Source: Aneurinibacillus sp. REN35 (GTDB lineage: Bacteria > Bacillota > Bacilli > Aneurinibacillales > Aneurinibacillaceae). Taken from it: DNA of 64,000 nt. Shown here one piece after another: positions 24,110-34,013 of this stretch (the first letter of the stretch is position 1; every line of letters starts with the position of its first letter). The notes below the pieces were generated by a model. It was not told where the DNA came from. It ran no database searches and worked only from the letters and a program-made list of their open reading frames with translations. A program made the translations under genes and the position numbers. The stretch is taken from positions 558,001-622,000 of the forward strand of contig NZ_JBFTXJ020000001.1 of the NCBI RefSeq assembly GCF_041379945.2. The letters are read 5' to 3'.

Positions 24110-24289
24110 TTAGAAGAGCCTCTCGAGCCGTTGGGTATACAGCTTGAACTGTGCAAGAGTAATCATGTCCTGCTGATAGAAGCGGCACAGCTCATCGAAT
24201 TCTGTACTTTTGAGCATACGATAGAAAGATAAGCGAGGGATCTCGCTGTGCAGTTGTGTGCGCAGCTGCTTATGCAAAAAAGACGACAA
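24110..24289 (-). CDS. Possible small protein, 59 residues
   Basis: A short minus-strand ORF with a GAGGTGG ribosome binding site (24296-24302) six bases before a TTG at 24289; an ATG at 24304 is in frame but overlaps the site. The product is basic and helical (LHKQLRTQLHSEIPRLSFY, then EFDELCRFYQQ). It lies downstream of the aldo-keto reductase terminator and ends just before the acylase terminator. A TTGAAA-18-TATAAA promoter-like pair is present but would start transcription inside the binding site. Weakly supported. Confidence 0.35.
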   Translation of the reverse strand: MSSFLHKQLRTQLHSEIPRLSFYRMLKSTEFDELCRFYQQDMITLAQFKLYTQRLERLF

Positions 24290-24370
24290 TGAATTCCACC
24301 TCATTTATAGTGTAGTAGTATTCATTATTTCAAAAATCTGCTTGTCCTAACCCCTTCAACTAGATGGCAC

Positions 24371-24399
24371 AAAAAAGACGCCGAAGTATATCCGGCGCC
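24371..24399 (-). terminator. Terminator of the MFS/aldo-keto reductase operon
   Basis: On the minus strand GCGCCG pairs with CGGCGT (six pairs, one G-U), followed by TTTTTT (complement of 24371-24376). Confidence 0.78.
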
Positions 24400-24404
24400 A
24401 TGTA

Positions 24405-25241
24405 TTATACGTCGAAGTGGAAGTGATCCGGGTCTTGCCCGCTGCGTTCGTTGCGGTTCAAGGCATCAATCCGCTCCATTTCTTCACTCGTTAGCACGAA
24501 ATCAAAAATATCAGCGTTGGCCGCAATTCGCTCTTCATGCACCGATTTTGGTATGGTCACAACCCCGTGCTGCAGATCCCAACGCAGAATGACCTGCGCG
24601 GCTGTCTTGTTGTAGTTGCGTCCGATTTCGGTAAGCACAGGATCATCGAGCAGTCGGCCGCGCATCAGCGGACTCCATGCTTCAAGCTGAATACCCTTAT
24701 CTTTGCAGAAATGCAGCAGATCCTTTTGGGTAAGGCGCGGATGGAATTCTACTTGATTAACCATAGGTACGATCCGCGCATCCGACAGCAAGTCTTCGAG
24801 ATGGTGCACATGGAAGTTGCACACACCAATAGCGCGTATCGCTCCGTTTTCATAGAGTGTCTCTAGTGCACGCCATGTATCCTTGTATTTTTCCTTTACC
24901 GGCCAGTGGATTAAGTATAGATCAAGGTAGTCAAGGCCAAGCTTTTGGCGGCTCTCTTCAAAGGCCCGCAGTGTAGAATCATACCCTTGGTCTGTGTTCC
25001 ATACTTTGGTGGTGATGAACAATTCTTCGCGAGAAACACCGCACGCCTGTACGGCCCGACCTACGCCTGCCTCATTATAGTAGAGTGCAGCGGTGTCGAT
25101 GCTGCGGTAGCCGACCTTGACGGCTGCCTGTACAGCCCTCTCCACTTCCTCACCATCTTGAGACTTATATACACCAAGGCCAAACCAAGGCATCCGAACA
25201 CCATTATGCAGCGTTGTACAGTCAAAAATACTGGTAATCAT
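24405..25241 (-). CDS. Aldo/keto reductase
   Basis: A cytosolic NADPH-dependent oxidoreductase of the AKR superfamily, close to Bacillus YtbE/YvgN-type glyoxal reductases. The catalytic tetrad is visible: Asp49 and Tyr54 in [11 protein letters not shown], Lys79 in TTKVW and His112 in [15 protein letters not shown] is the NADPH phosphate-binding loop. The start at 25241 is chosen because AAGGAG lies nine bases upstream; an ATG three codons earlier abuts that site. It begins 22 bases after the MFS gene ends, in the same direction, so the two probably share a promoter near 27050. Confidence 0.95.
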   Translation of the reverse strand: MITSIFDCTTLHNGVRMPWFGLGVYKSQDGEEVERAVQAAVKVGYRSIDTAALYYNEAGVGRAVQACGVSREELFITTKVWNTDQGYDSTLRAFEESRQKLGLDYLDLYLIHWPVKEKYKDTWRALETLYENGAIRAIGVCNFHVHHLEDLLSDARIVPMVNQVEFHPRLTQKDLLHFCKDKGIQLEAWSPLMRGRLLDDPVLTEIGRNYNKTAAQVILRWDLQHGVVTIPKSVHEERIAANADIFDFVLTSEEMERIDALNRNERSGQDPDHFHFDV

Positions 25242-25263
25242 GGGCTTCATCTCCTTGTCATGT

Positions 25264-26925
25264 TTATTTTAGCACATTATGATTGTGTGCATCATCCATC
25301 TCTCTCTGCTGTTCATCTATCATCTTTTCGGCTGTAAGCGAGGTAGCCGTCTCGGTTTTTGGAGCCGCAGAGCGAAGCGGTATTTCCTCTAGGAAAAATG
25401 TGAGCAGAAAGCCGATTCCAACCGCTATCGCCGCCGATAGAAATACGCCGATCAGCGAATAGGAAAGCGCTTCTCTAAGCACCTGAACGAGCTGGTCAAA
25501 CAGCGGTTGAATGGAAGCCGGGATATTGGATTGAATCGCCTCTAGCTTGGCAGGGTCCATAAGCACCTGAGGGTTCTGGAGTGCAGCGAGCTTGCTTGCG
25601 AGCGCAGGATTGTCTGCGATCTGTCCCATACTCCCTTCGGCAGCCGTCCTCTGCATGCCATCCATCATGCGCTGGCTCATCACGGTTCCCATAACCGAGA
25701 CGCCTACGGTTCCGCCCAACTGGCGAAATAGTTGGGTGGAAGCGGTAGCGACACCGAGCAGGCGCTGCTCCACCGCATTTTGTACCGTTAGAGTAAAGAT
25801 AGGGAACGCGGTACCAAGTCCAAGTCCCACCACAATCATATAAAGTACGGCTATTGTATTTGTCGTATGGCTATCCATACGTGACATGAGAAAAAGTCCT
25901 GCAATCATGATAAACAGGCCGAATAGGGCCATTGTTTTATACTTTCCTGTCTTCGTAATGAGCTGGCCGCAGACGGAGCTTGCGAGCACCATACTAAGCG
26001 ACATGGGCATCATCACAAAGCCTGATGCAGTTGCAGAGGTTCCGATTACGCCTTGAACGAAGATAGGCATATACATAATCGCGCCGAACATTCCAACTCC
26101 TATCATAAAGCCGATCATGTTCGACAGTGTGAAGATGCTATTTTTAAATAAAAACAGCGGCAATACCGGGCTTTTTACTTTGCGCTCGATCAGGAGGAAG
26201 ATAGTGAGCGCAGCAAGTGAAATAGCAAACAGGCTGAGAATTTCGCTAGAACCCCAAGCGAATTTTGAACCGGCCCAGGAAAAGGCGAGCAGCATCGGAA
26301 TGAGCGTCGCTGTCAAAAACACGGAACCGAAATAATCAACCGCCTCCCCTTCTTTACGCGGAACGGAAGGGAACATATAGAAGATCAGCGCAAAAGCGAC
26401 AATACCGAAGGGCAGGAAAATCCAGAAGATCCAGTGCCAGTCGGCATTGTCAACGATGTAGCCGCCAAGCGTTGGGCCGAAGACACTGGCAAGCCCGAAT
26501 ACACCACTCATGACTCCCTGCCAACGGCCACGCTCTCTGGGGGCAAACAAATCACCGATCGCCGTGAACGCTGTTGACATGATCAAGCCCCCGCCAAGCC
26601 CCTGTAGAGCCCGATATAAAATTAACTGGATGATTGTCTCGGCCAAACCACAGAGAAGAGAAGCGATAATGAAAACGCCTAAGCCAAGCAAGATAAATGG
26701 TTTACGACCGTAAATATCTGATAATTTACCTGCAAGAATGGCAGTAACACTAGAAGCGAGCATATAAATAGTAAAAATCCAGCTATAGTATTCCATTCCG
26801 CCAAGCTCAGCGATAATACGGGGAAGGGCGGTTCCCACAATGGTTTGGTTGAGAGCCGCAAACAGCATGGCGGCGATGATGGCAATCATAATCGTCACCT
26901 TTTGCTTATGTTCTAAGTGTTCCAT
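25264..26925 (-). CDS. MFS drug-efflux transporter, DHA2 (14-TMS, EmrB/QacA) type
   Basis: An inner-membrane proton antiporter of about 553 residues. [13 protein letters not shown] and [11 protein letters not shown] are the DHA2 motifs, and [17 protein letters not shown] is the antiporter motif C. About fourteen hydrophobic segments are present, with a hydrophilic loop near residues 425-485 and a C-terminal cytoplasmic tail. The frame is open up to 26976 through an unlikely N-terminal extension; the ATG at 26925 gives [17 protein letters not shown], though AAAGGAG is 14 bases away. An aldo-keto reductase follows as a likely operon partner. The regulator is not in the window. Confidence 0.93.
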   Translation of the reverse strand: MEHLEHKQKVTIMIAIIAAMLFAALNQTIVGTALPRIIAELGGMEYYSWIFTIYMLASSVTAILAGKLSDIYGRKPFILLGLGVFIIASLLCGLAETIIQLILYRALQGLGGGLIMSTAFTAIGDLFAPRERGRWQGVMSGVFGLASVFGPTLGGYIVDNADWHWIFWIFLPFGIVAFALIFYMFPSVPRKEGEAVDYFGSVFLTATLIPMLLAFSWAGSKFAWGSSEILSLFAISLAALTIFLLIERKVKSPVLPLFLFKNSIFTLSNMIGFMIGVGMFGAIMYMPIFVQGVIGTSATASGFVMMPMSLSMVLASSVCGQLITKTGKYKTMALFGLFIMIAGLFLMSRMDSHTTNTIAVLYMIVVGLGLGTAFPIFTLTVQNAVEQRLLGVATASTQLFRQLGGTVGVSVMGTVMSQRMMDGMQRTAAEGSMGQIADNPALASKLAALQNPQVLMDPAKLEAIQSNIPASIQPLFDQLVQVLREALSYSLIGVFLSAAIAVGIGFLLTFFLEEIPLRSAAPKTETATSLTAEKMIDEQQREMDDAHNHNVLK

Positions 26926-27016
26926 GTCTTTATGCTCAACTCCTTTTTGTTTCTGGTTTTTATGCACGCCAAGCAAAACATGAGCATGCTAGAAGAACTA
27001 TAGCGTTTTTTGAATT

Positions 27017-27031
27017 GTTAGTTTTTCTAAC
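27017..27031. promoter_or_regulatory. Short inverted repeat just downstream of the MFS promoter
   Basis: GTTAG-TTTTT-CTAAC, five-base arms around a five-base spacer, falls at about the transcription start of the minus-strand promoter. The position suits a repressor operator, but the repeat is short. Confidence 0.45.
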
Positions 27032-27039
27032 GAATAGCG

Positions 27040-27068
27040 ATTATATAGTTTTACCTACACAATGTCAA
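27040..27068 (-). promoter_or_regulatory. Consensus sigma-A promoter of the MFS/aldo-keto reductase operon
   Basis: On the minus strand TTGACA (27063-27068), a 17-base spacer and TATAAT (27040-27045): an exact match to the consensus. It lies about 115 bases before the MFS start. Confidence 0.85.
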
Positions 27069-27316
27069 TCAGACAACAGGCAGGCTAGTCGCAAGTAAAA
27101 TGGTAGAGAAATGTATGAAAAAATATAATAAATTCACAAAAAGTAGGGGGAAGTAAAAATTTTGTCTGGAATTCCAATGATAATGTAGTAATATTTTCTT
27201 ATATACATTTTGTTAAAGGTGAATAAAGTTCCGGATATTGGAGTCTGTATAACAAAATGCACACATAATAGCAAAGGAAAACAACGTGGTGAATAGGAAT
27301 AAAGGAGTGAGTATCC

Positions 27317-28006
27317 GTGTTTCCTTCAGTGAATCAAGTGGTTCGGCTTGTTTCTTATGATGAAAGAAATGAAGAAAAAAAATATAAAGCGATTGTGGCT
27401 GATATAACGGATGAATTCATTATGATTACGTATCCGATTGATGAGCAGAACGGACATACGGCGCTGCTTGTAGATGGAAGCTCACTGTACGTAAGCTACA
27501 TTCAATCTGACGGAGCGCAGTACGAGTTTCTTACCGTCATTGTCCGCCGAAAGCGTGAGAACATTCCCATGCTGGTGCTTATTAAGCCTGCAGCAGACAC
27601 AATCCGGCGTATTCAACGCAGGGATTATCTTCGCGTACCAACAAAATTAAAGCTCGATTTCTTCTGGGATACAGAAGGTGAACCAAAAACGTATGCCGGT
27701 CTTACAGTTGATGTAAGCGGTGGAGGCATTAAATTCATGTGCAGTGCCAAAACGCCTTGGCCTGATGGCATTCATATTCTCGCATGTAAATTGTATGTCC
27801 CAGAAATCGGTCCGCAGAACATAAAAACAAAGCAGGAGTTATGCATTCCGCTAAAAGCGAAAATCATCCGCCGTTCTGCACCTGATGTGAACGGTCTGCA
27901 AACGGTCGCCCTTACGTATGATGAAATTGCGGAAGTGCATAGAGAAAAAATCATTCGCTATTGCTTTGCCAGACAGTTGGAGATCAAAAACAAAGCACTG
28001 CCGTAA
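27317..28006 (+). CDS. PilZ-domain protein, YpfA/YcgR-like
   Basis: This 229-residue protein has an N-terminal YcgR-like barrel (about 1-95) and a C-terminal PilZ domain. The cyclic-di-GMP binding residues are intact: RRDYLR (101-106) gives the RxxxR motif, and DVSGGG (132-137) gives D/NxSxxG. Homologues such as B. subtilis YpfA slow flagellar motility when c-di-GMP is high. GTG start at 27317 after AAGGAGTGAG. The 340-base region upstream carries a sigma-D-like element (TAAA at 27214, CCGGATAT at 27231), with a 13-base spacer that is shorter than normal. Likely monocistronic. Confidence 0.9.
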   Translation: MFPSVNQVVRLVSYDERNEEKKYKAIVADITDEFIMITYPIDEQNGHTALLVDGSSLYVSYIQSDGAQYEFLTVIVRRKRENIPMLVLIKPAADTIRRIQRRDYLRVPTKLKLDFFWDTEGEPKTYAGLTVDVSGGGIKFMCSAKTPWPDGIHILACKLYVPEIGPQNIKTKQELCIPLKAKIIRRSAPDVNGLQTVALTYDEIAEVHREKIIRYCFARQLEIKNKALP

Positions 28007-28148
28007 TGTTGAATGATTCTGTCAATGATCACATCGCGTTCATGAAATGTTTACTGAAACGTCAACAAGTGCCAATATTTCCTTACCATTCCTATAATAC
28101 AATAAACACGAGAAGAAGAAGCACATACCTTAAGGAGGGTATAAGAAA

Positions 28149-28322
28149 ATGAAAGAGCATTGTGTCGTTTGCGGTACACGTACAGAAGAAATGCATGTTT
28201 GCCAAAGCTGCATGGATATTGAGGATTTCGGTTATCCGTCGTTTCCGGCGTATGCGTTGATGGAGAAGGTACAGACGAAGACGGCAGAAGAGAAAGTGAA
28301 CGTGCTGCAATTAGTAGGATAA
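28149..28322 (+). CDS. Small Zn-ribbon-like protein, 57 residues
   Basis: A 57-residue product with CVVC (residues 5-8) and CQSC (18-21), a four-cysteine pattern typical of a zinc ribbon or knuckle, then a tail with PSFPAYALMEKVQ. AAGGAGGG (about 28131-28138) precedes the ATG. It could be a small regulatory or nucleic-acid-binding protein; I do not know a family. A strong terminator follows 32 bases later, so the gene is transcribed as its own unit or with the PilZ gene. Confidence 0.75.
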   Translation: MKEHCVVCGTRTEEMHVCQSCMDIEDFGYPSFPAYALMEKVQTKTAEEKVNVLQLVG

Positions 28323-28354
28323 CTACATTGAAATATACGACGATCAATAGAGAT

Positions 28355-28397
28355 GAAGCGCCCGGTGATTGCAATAATCACTTCATGGGCGCTTTTT
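28355..28397 (+). terminator. Rho-independent terminator
   Basis: AAGCGCCC (28356-28363) pairs with GGGCGCTT (28387-28394), with an inner helix GTGATT/AATCAC, then T. Confidence 0.88.
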
Positions 28398-28461
28398 GCG
28401 TTTTGCCTTTTAATAATTTATAGTAAGGGATAGAGGAAAATAAAGTAAAGAAGGTGAAACG

Positions 28462-29307
28462 ATGGAGCGGACTGGATTGGTGCTTGAAGGAGGCGGAATG
28501 CGAGGCGTCTATTCGGGTGGAGTGCTCGATTTCTTTATTGAACATAGCCTATACTTTCCGTATGTGATTGGCGTATCGGCAGGCGCTTGTCACGGCTCAT
28601 CCTATGTTGCGAAGCAAAAAGGCCGAAATAAGAAAGTGACCATTGATTATATTAATCATCCGCAATATCTTAGCTATCGGAATTTATTCCGTGAAAAAAG
28701 TTTATTTGGTATGAACCTTATTTTTGACGAACTTCCCAATCGGCTGGTGCCGTTTGATTTTGATACATTTTACTCGTCTTCTCAGAGTTTTATGGTGGGT
28801 ACGACGGATTGCATAACCGGGGAGCCTGTCTATTTCTCAAAAGATTCAGCGGACATGTTAACGGTGCTGCGCGCATCATGCAGTTTGCCGTTTGTATCTC
28901 CGGCTGTGACGATTAACGGAAAGGAATTGCTAGATGGCGGAGTCTCAGATCCGATCCCGATTCGCAAAGCGATCGCAGATGGCAATGAGAAGAATGTGAT
29001 CATTCTTACACGTAATAAAGGATATCAAAAAGAAGCGTTCAAGCTAAAATGGCTTGCTGGAAAAGTATATAAAAAGTATCCGGGTCTTGTGAGTAGTCTC
29101 ATCCGTCGCCATATAGTATACAATGAGACGCTTGCATACATCGAACAATTAGAGCGTGAGGGACGGGTTTTTGTTATCCGGCCTACGCGTCCTATTGAAG
29201 TTGATCGGATGGAGAAGAACAAAGAGAAGTTGGGCAGATTGTATGATCAAGGATACGAGGATGCAAAGCGGACAGCCGATGCACTTGCACAGTGGCTGGC
29301 TGTGTAA
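28462..29307 (+). CDS. Patatin-like phospholipase
   Basis: A 281-residue cytosolic or membrane-associated acyl hydrolase. The oxyanion loop GGGMRG (10-15), the nucleophile elbow GVSAG with Ser39, and the catalytic Asp158 in LLDGG form the Ser-Asp dyad of patatins. It resembles bacterial YjjU-type proteins, whose natural lipid substrate is not settled. AAGGTGAAAC precedes the ATG. The gene stands alone and shares a bidirectional terminator with the convergent gene downstream. Confidence 0.93.
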   Translation: MERTGLVLEGGGMRGVYSGGVLDFFIEHSLYFPYVIGVSAGACHGSSYVAKQKGRNKKVTIDYINHPQYLSYRNLFREKSLFGMNLIFDELPNRLVPFDFDTFYSSSQSFMVGTTDCITGEPVYFSKDSADMLTVLRASCSLPFVSPAVTINGKELLDGGVSDPIPIRKAIADGNEKNVIILTRNKGYQKEAFKLKWLAGKVYKKYPGLVSSLIRRHIVYNETLAYIEQLEREGRVFVIRPTRPIEVDRMEKNKEKLGRLYDQGYEDAKRTADALAQWLAV

Positions 29308-29310
29308 CAA

Positions 29311-29352
29311 AAAAGCGAAGCGCAGATAGAGTTATATTTGCGCTTCGCTTTT
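29311..29352. terminator. Bidirectional terminator
   Basis: AAAAGCGAAGCGCA (29311-29324) pairs perfectly with TGCGCTTCGCTTTT (29339-29352), giving T-tracts on both strands between convergent genes. Confidence 0.93.
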
Positions 29353-29358
29353 TGCGTG

Positions 29359-29568
29359 TTATGCTTTCGCTTTAAAATGGACAACTGCAGTATATAAGGG
29401 GCGTGCCGCATCCGGTGCAAAGGCTACGTGATGCGTAACGGAATGCACTTCAAGCATGAGCACTTTGTTGTTTTCGATTTGCTCGTCGATTTTTCTCTCT
29501 AGTGTCTTTAGATCGTGCGCTTCAAAAAACTCTACTTTGTCATGAATGCGTTCGAGTTTGAAATCCAT
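29359..29568 (-). CDS. DUF2536 (YrzA-like) protein
   Basis: A 69-residue protein that follows the Bacillus YrzA/DUF2536 pattern: HDKVEFFEA, then LERKIDEQIENNKVLMLEVHSV and a C-terminal AVVHFKAK. Function unknown in the family. AAAGGAGAGAA precedes the ATG. Convergent with the patatin gene. Confidence 0.88.
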   Translation of the reverse strand: MDFKLERIHDKVEFFEAHDLKTLERKIDEQIENNKVLMLEVHSVTHHVAFAPDAARPLYTAVVHFKAKA

Positions 29569-29732
29569 AGGTTCTCTCCTTTTTTTACGGTGCTTTTGTA
29601 TGCTGTCTCTTTTATTATAGAGGGAGGAAGCGATAGGGGAAAGTTCGTCTTTTCACGAGTCAGGACTTCGTTCACCTAGCAGTTTTTGATAGAATAGAGA
29701 AAAATAGTGAATCGAATCGGGGGAGTGTAGGC

Positions 29733-30896
29733 GTGAAATTTTTTCATACAGCCGATTGGCACTTAGGAAAGATCATTCAGTCCGTATACATGACGGAAGA
29801 TCAGGAATATATCTTGCACCAGTTTATTGATGCAGTACGGGAAGAGAAGCCCGATGCTATATTGATTGCGGGCGATTTATATGATCGGGCCGTACCGCCT
29901 ACAGAAGCGGTAGAGCTATTAAATCGAACGCTGCATGAGCTTGTAGTGAATCAGAAGACACCGGTGCTTGCCATCGCAGGCAATCATGACAGTCCGGACC
30001 GCATTGCCTTTGCCAGCAGCATTATGCAGGGACAGGGCCTGTATCTTTCGGGACGGCTTGATGGCGATTTTGCGCCGGTGGTGCTTCATGATGAATACGG
30101 ACCGGTACATGTGTACCTTGTGCCGTATGCAGACCCAAGCCGCGTACGTACAGTGCTTGGGGATGAAGAGATTCGCACCCATGATGATGCTGCCCGTGCG
30201 ATTACAAATCGTATTCTTGAAGCTCGTATCCCTGGTGTGCGCTGTGTGCTCGTTGGTCATGCATTCGTTACTCCGTCAGGCGAGAAGGAAGACATGGAGA
30301 ATGCGAGTGATGCGGAACGACCGCTTTCCATCGGTGGTGCAGAATATGTTCATGCCCGTTATTTTAAGCCATTTCAGTATACGGCGCTCGGTCATCTGCA
30401 TCAAGCCCATCATGTTGGAGATGAGACGATTCGTTATGCGGGTTCACCGCTTAAGTACTCCATTTCGGAAGAGAAGCACAAGAAGGGCTTCTATATTGTA
30501 GAGATGGACGGGGAGGGTCAGGTTCGTGTGGACAAGCGTCTGCTTGCCCCGCGCCGGGATATGCGTACGGTGCGTGCTACCATGGAAGAGTTGGAGCGGC
30601 ATGAGCGAAGTGATGATTACGTGTTCGTACAGCTAACGGATGAGAACCCGGTACTCTCAGCAATGGAGCGCATCCGCTCGGTCTATCCTTATGCGATGCA
30701 TGTTACACAGCAGTTGATGATTCCGCAGGCTGAAGAGCTAACGGCGGAGCGCATAGAGCCTGCAGAGAAGGATGATGTGGCGTTATTTCGTGCATTTTAT
30801 AAGGAAGTAAAAGGAGCGGAGTTGAGCGCGGAGAAGGAAGAAGTATTCCGCTCGGTGCTTGAAGAAGTATTCGCCAAAGAAGGGGAGCGCGTATGA
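29733..30896 (+). CDS. sbcD: Exonuclease SbcD (Mre11-like)
   Basis: A 387-residue metallophosphoesterase. The phosphoesterase motifs are present in order: HTADWHLGK, AGDLYDR, AGNHDS, a later GHAFVTPSG and ALGHLHQAH. Together these bind two Mn ions. With SbcC it forms a complex that opens hairpins and trims blocked or broken DNA ends. GTG start. The 3' end overlaps sbcC by four bases, so the subunits are translationally coupled. Confidence 0.97.
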   Translation: MKFFHTADWHLGKIIQSVYMTEDQEYILHQFIDAVREEKPDAILIAGDLYDRAVPPTEAVELLNRTLHELVVNQKTPVLAIAGNHDSPDRIAFASSIMQGQGLYLSGRLDGDFAPVVLHDEYGPVHVYLVPYADPSRVRTVLGDEEIRTHDDAARAITNRILEARIPGVRCVLVGHAFVTPSGEKEDMENASDAERPLSIGGAEYVHARYFKPFQYTALGHLHQAHHVGDETIRYAGSPLKYSISEEKHKKGFYIVEMDGEGQVRVDKRLLAPRRDMRTVRATMEELERHERSDDYVFVQLTDENPVLSAMERIRSVYPYAMHVTQQLMIPQAEELTAERIEPAEKDDVALFRAFYKEVKGAELSAEKEEVFRSVLEEVFAKEGERV

Positions 30897-33800
30897 AGCC
30901 GATTCGTGTGATCATGTCTGCTTTTGGTCCGTATAAATATAAGGAAGAGATCGATTTTACACAGCTTGGTGAGCATCGCCTGTTTGCTATTTCCGGAACG
31001 ACAGGAGCCGGAAAGACGACAATTTTTGATGCGATCTGCTTTGCCCTGTATGGCGAAGCAAGCGGTGAAGAACGCAGTGACCCACGCTTTCTGCGCAGTC
31101 ACTTCGCGGAGGATGATCATCATACGTCTGTCGACCTGTTGTTTGAACTAAAAGGTCGCCGCTATCGGGTGTTCCGGCAGCTAAGCCATGTAAAAGCGGG
31201 AAATAAGACGGCGACAGGAGCACAGATCGAACTGTATGAAGTGGACGGGGATGGAGAGCAGCCTTGTGTCGACCGGTTTACAGTCCAAGATGTCAATGGA
31301 AAAATTGAGGATTTACTTGGTCTGACGAAGCAGCAGTTCAGTCAGATCGTGATGCTGCCGCAGGGTGAATTCCGTAAGCTACTCACTTCCGATACGGAGA
31401 ATAAGGAAGAAATCCTGCGCCGTATCTTTAAGACGGAACGATATCAATCCGTAGTAGATGCACTTAACCGCCGCCGCAGGGAAGCGGAAGAGAAGTGTCG
31501 AGGCGGAGAGAAGGAGCAGGAGAAATACATAAGTCAGATTCATGCTGTTCTGCCGGAGCGCGAGGGCTCTCTTTTATTTGACACACTCAAGCAACCGTAC
31601 CGCAATATTGAACAGATTCTCAAAGGGCTCGATGCGGAATATGTCCATCATGATACACAGACAACGATCCATCAGATCGCTAAATCCCAAGCGGAAGAGA
31701 TGTATAAAGCAAAAAATGAAGCATATCACCGCGCACGGATGGTGAATGAGCGGTTTGAGGAACTAGAGCAGAAGCGCGCACGTGACGTGCTGCTAAAGCA
31801 TAAAGCTCAGGAAATGAAAGAAATAGAGAAAATAGTAGCGCTTGCCGAACAAGCGAGTCGGATGGAACTTCATGAGGAGCAGCGAAGCAGTACCCGCCTA
31901 GATGAGGAGCGGAAGCGGCAGCAGGTAGCGGAGGCAGAGCGGACGGAAGCGGAAGTGAAGAAAGCCCTTCGTATAGCGGAGACGGCGTATCGCAAGGAAG
32001 AAGCGGGCGAAGAAGAACGGCAGGCTGCATTTCGTGAAGCCGATCATCTGCGGGAATTACTTCCGCTGGTGGAGTCGTTACACAAAAAGGAAAGCACGCT
32101 TGTCGCATATAAGCGGCAGGCAGAAACACTTCAGGCACAGTTGACACAGACTGAACAGGCGTGGCAGACCGGGAAAGAAAAGAAGGCCGCCATCCTGCAG
32201 GAAATAAAGCAGATGGAGCTGCGGGTAGGGAAGTTGAGCGAAAAGCGAGTACTTCTCACAGAGATGCGGGCGCAGGGTGCTGTATTGAAGCGGTATGTCG
32301 GGATGGTAGAACAGATTCAACATTGGGAGCGCAACACAACAGCCAAGCGGAATAGCTATGAAGCGTCGCGGATAGAGTATGAAGCGATCGAGCGCCGATT
32401 TCTAGATGGACAGGCCGCTGTTCTTGCCCAGCACTTGCATGACGGAATGCCGTGTCCGGTCTGCGGCAGTACTGAACATCCACAGAAAGCCGATACAGGA
32501 GAGGCTGGAGTAACCAAGGAGCTTGTACAGGAGAAGCGGCAGGAGAAAGAGGAAAAAGAAGCGGCGTTTAGGGAAGCCGATGCAAGGTGGCAGGCAGAGC
32601 AGGCGGCACTTGGGAAGCTGTCACAAGATATCGTAGAGTACGGATTTGATATAGAGACAGCGATCGAGCGATATCCGGCTTTTCTGGAGGAAGGGAAGGC
32701 TTTGCGGCAGGAAGTGGAGCAGCTTGAGGAAGAGGAGCGGCAGCTTGCTGTACAGAAGCAGGAACATGAAGCAATAGAGAAACACCTGGAGATACAAGCA
32801 GAGGAAAAGGAGCGCAAGACAGCAGCCCTTCATGCTGTGCGTATGGACTATGAGAAGGAGCGGGCCGTATATAAGGCCGATCTGCATAAAATACCAGAAG
32901 CATTGCGTTCCCTTGCGCGCTTGCAGATACAGCTTACAGAAGCTGAACAGCGCCGGGATATGCTTGCGACGCGTTGGAAGCAGACTCAGCAGCACTACCA
33001 CAATGTTTCAGAAGAAGCAATCAAAGCGTCGAGCAGCGTGCAGCATGCCCAACAGCAGGTCACAGAAGCTGTACAACGGCGGGCTGCGGCGGAGCAACGC
33101 TTTGTTCTCGCGCTCGGTGAAGCGGGATTTGCAGATGAGGCGGCTTATCATCTAGCGAAGCGGTCTGAGGCGGAGCGCAGACAATATCAAGCAGAAATCG
33201 AGCGTTTTACCGAAGAGCGAGCTACGATACGTGCGCAACTGGCTGCCCTTGAAGAAGAGCTTGCAGGCAAAGAGCGTGCGGATCTGGCTATACTCTTGGC
33301 TGAAGTGGAACGGTTGGATGCGGAGTGCGAATGGGCAAGAGAAGCACATGCAGCAGCTCTAACTTGCCGTGAGCGGGCGCGCGAACTTGCCGAACGGATA
33401 AAAGAGGCAGGCCAAGCTTTCAAAGAGCTTGATCAGGAACGGGCGCGTATCGTCGATTTATACAATATTGTGCGCGGCGAAAACCAATACAAAATCTCGT
33501 TTGAGCGCTACCTGCAAATCGAATTTCTTGAGAAAATTATTTATATGGCTAATCAGCGTCTGCATCGATTATCGAACGGCCAATTTCAACTGCGCAGAAG
33601 CGATCGTTTAGAGAAGCGAGGACGACAGAGCGGGCTTGGGCTTGATGTGTATGATGGCTATACAGGACTGACCCGGGATGTTAAAACCTTATCAGGCGGT
33701 GAAAAGTTCAACGCCTCCCTCTGCCTTGCGCTTGGCATGGCCGATGTGATCCAAGCCTATCAGGGTGGTATTTCCATTGAGACGATGTTTATTGATGAGG

Positions 33801-33988
33801 GATTTGGTTCGCTCGACGATGAAACTCTGCAAAAAGCGATTGATACCTTAATTGAGCTGCAGAGTTCAGGTCGAATGATCGGGGTTATCTCACATGTACA
33901 GGAATTAAAAAATGCAATGCCGGCTACGCTCGATGTGCATAAAACAAAAGAAGGCTATAGCCGGACGCGCTTTGTGTTAAAGGAATAG
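30893..33988 (+). CDS. sbcC: Exonuclease SbcC (Rad50-like ATPase)
   Basis: A 1031-residue SMC-like protein. The N-terminal Walker A is GTTGAGKTT (about residues 35-43), two long coiled-coil arms follow, and the zinc hook CPVC lies at residues 521-524. The C-terminal half has the signature motif (TLSGGEKFNASLCLALG) and Walker B (MFIDEGFGSLDDE). It dimerises through the hook and drives SbcD nuclease activity with ATP. Length is normal for the family. The next gene, fhs, starts 25 bases later without a terminator. Confidence 0.97.
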   Translation: MKPIRVIMSAFGPYKYKEEIDFTQLGEHRLFAISGTTGAGKTTIFDAICFALYGEASGEERSDPRFLRSHFAEDDHHTSVDLLFELKGRRYRVFRQLSHVKAGNKTATGAQIELYEVDGDGEQPCVDRFTVQDVNGKIEDLLGLTKQQFSQIVMLPQGEFRKLLTSDTENKEEILRRIFKTERYQSVVDALNRRRREAEEKCRGGEKEQEKYISQIHAVLPEREGSLLFDTLKQPYRNIEQILKGLDAEYVHHDTQTTIHQIAKSQAEEMYKAKNEAYHRARMVNERFEELEQKRARDVLLKHKAQEMKEIEKIVALAEQASRMELHEEQRSSTRLDEERKRQQVAEAERTEAEVKKALRIAETAYRKEEAGEEERQAAFREADHLRELLPLVESLHKKESTLVAYKRQAETLQAQLTQTEQAWQTGKEKKAAILQEIKQMELRVGKLSEKRVLLTEMRAQGAVLKRYVGMVEQIQHWERNTTAKRNSYEASRIEYEAIERRFLDGQAAVLAQHLHDGMPCPVCGSTEHPQKADTGEAGVTKELVQEKRQEKEEKEAAFREADARWQAEQAALGKLSQDIVEYGFDIETAIERYPAFLEEGKALRQEVEQLEEEERQLAVQKQEHEAIEKHLEIQAEEKERKTAALHAVRMDYEKERAVYKADLHKIPEALRSLARLQIQLTEAEQRRDMLATRWKQTQQHYHNVSEEAIKASSSVQHAQQQVTEAVQRRAAAEQRFVLALGEAGFADEAAYHLAKRSEAERRQYQAEIERFTEERATIRAQLAALEEELAGKERADLAILLAEVERLDAECEWAREAHAAALTCRERARELAERIKEAGQAFKELDQERARIVDLYNIVRGENQYKISFERYLQIEFLEKIIYMANQRLHRLSNGQFQLRRSDRLEKRGRQSGLGLDVYDGYTGLTRDVKTLSGGEKFNASLCLALGMADVIQAYQGGISIETMFIDEGFGSLDDETLQKAIDTLIELQSSGRMIGVISHVQELKNAMPATLDVHKTKEGYSRTRFVLKE

Positions 33989-34013
33989 AATCGCAAAGGA
34001 GTCTTGACTGCAT

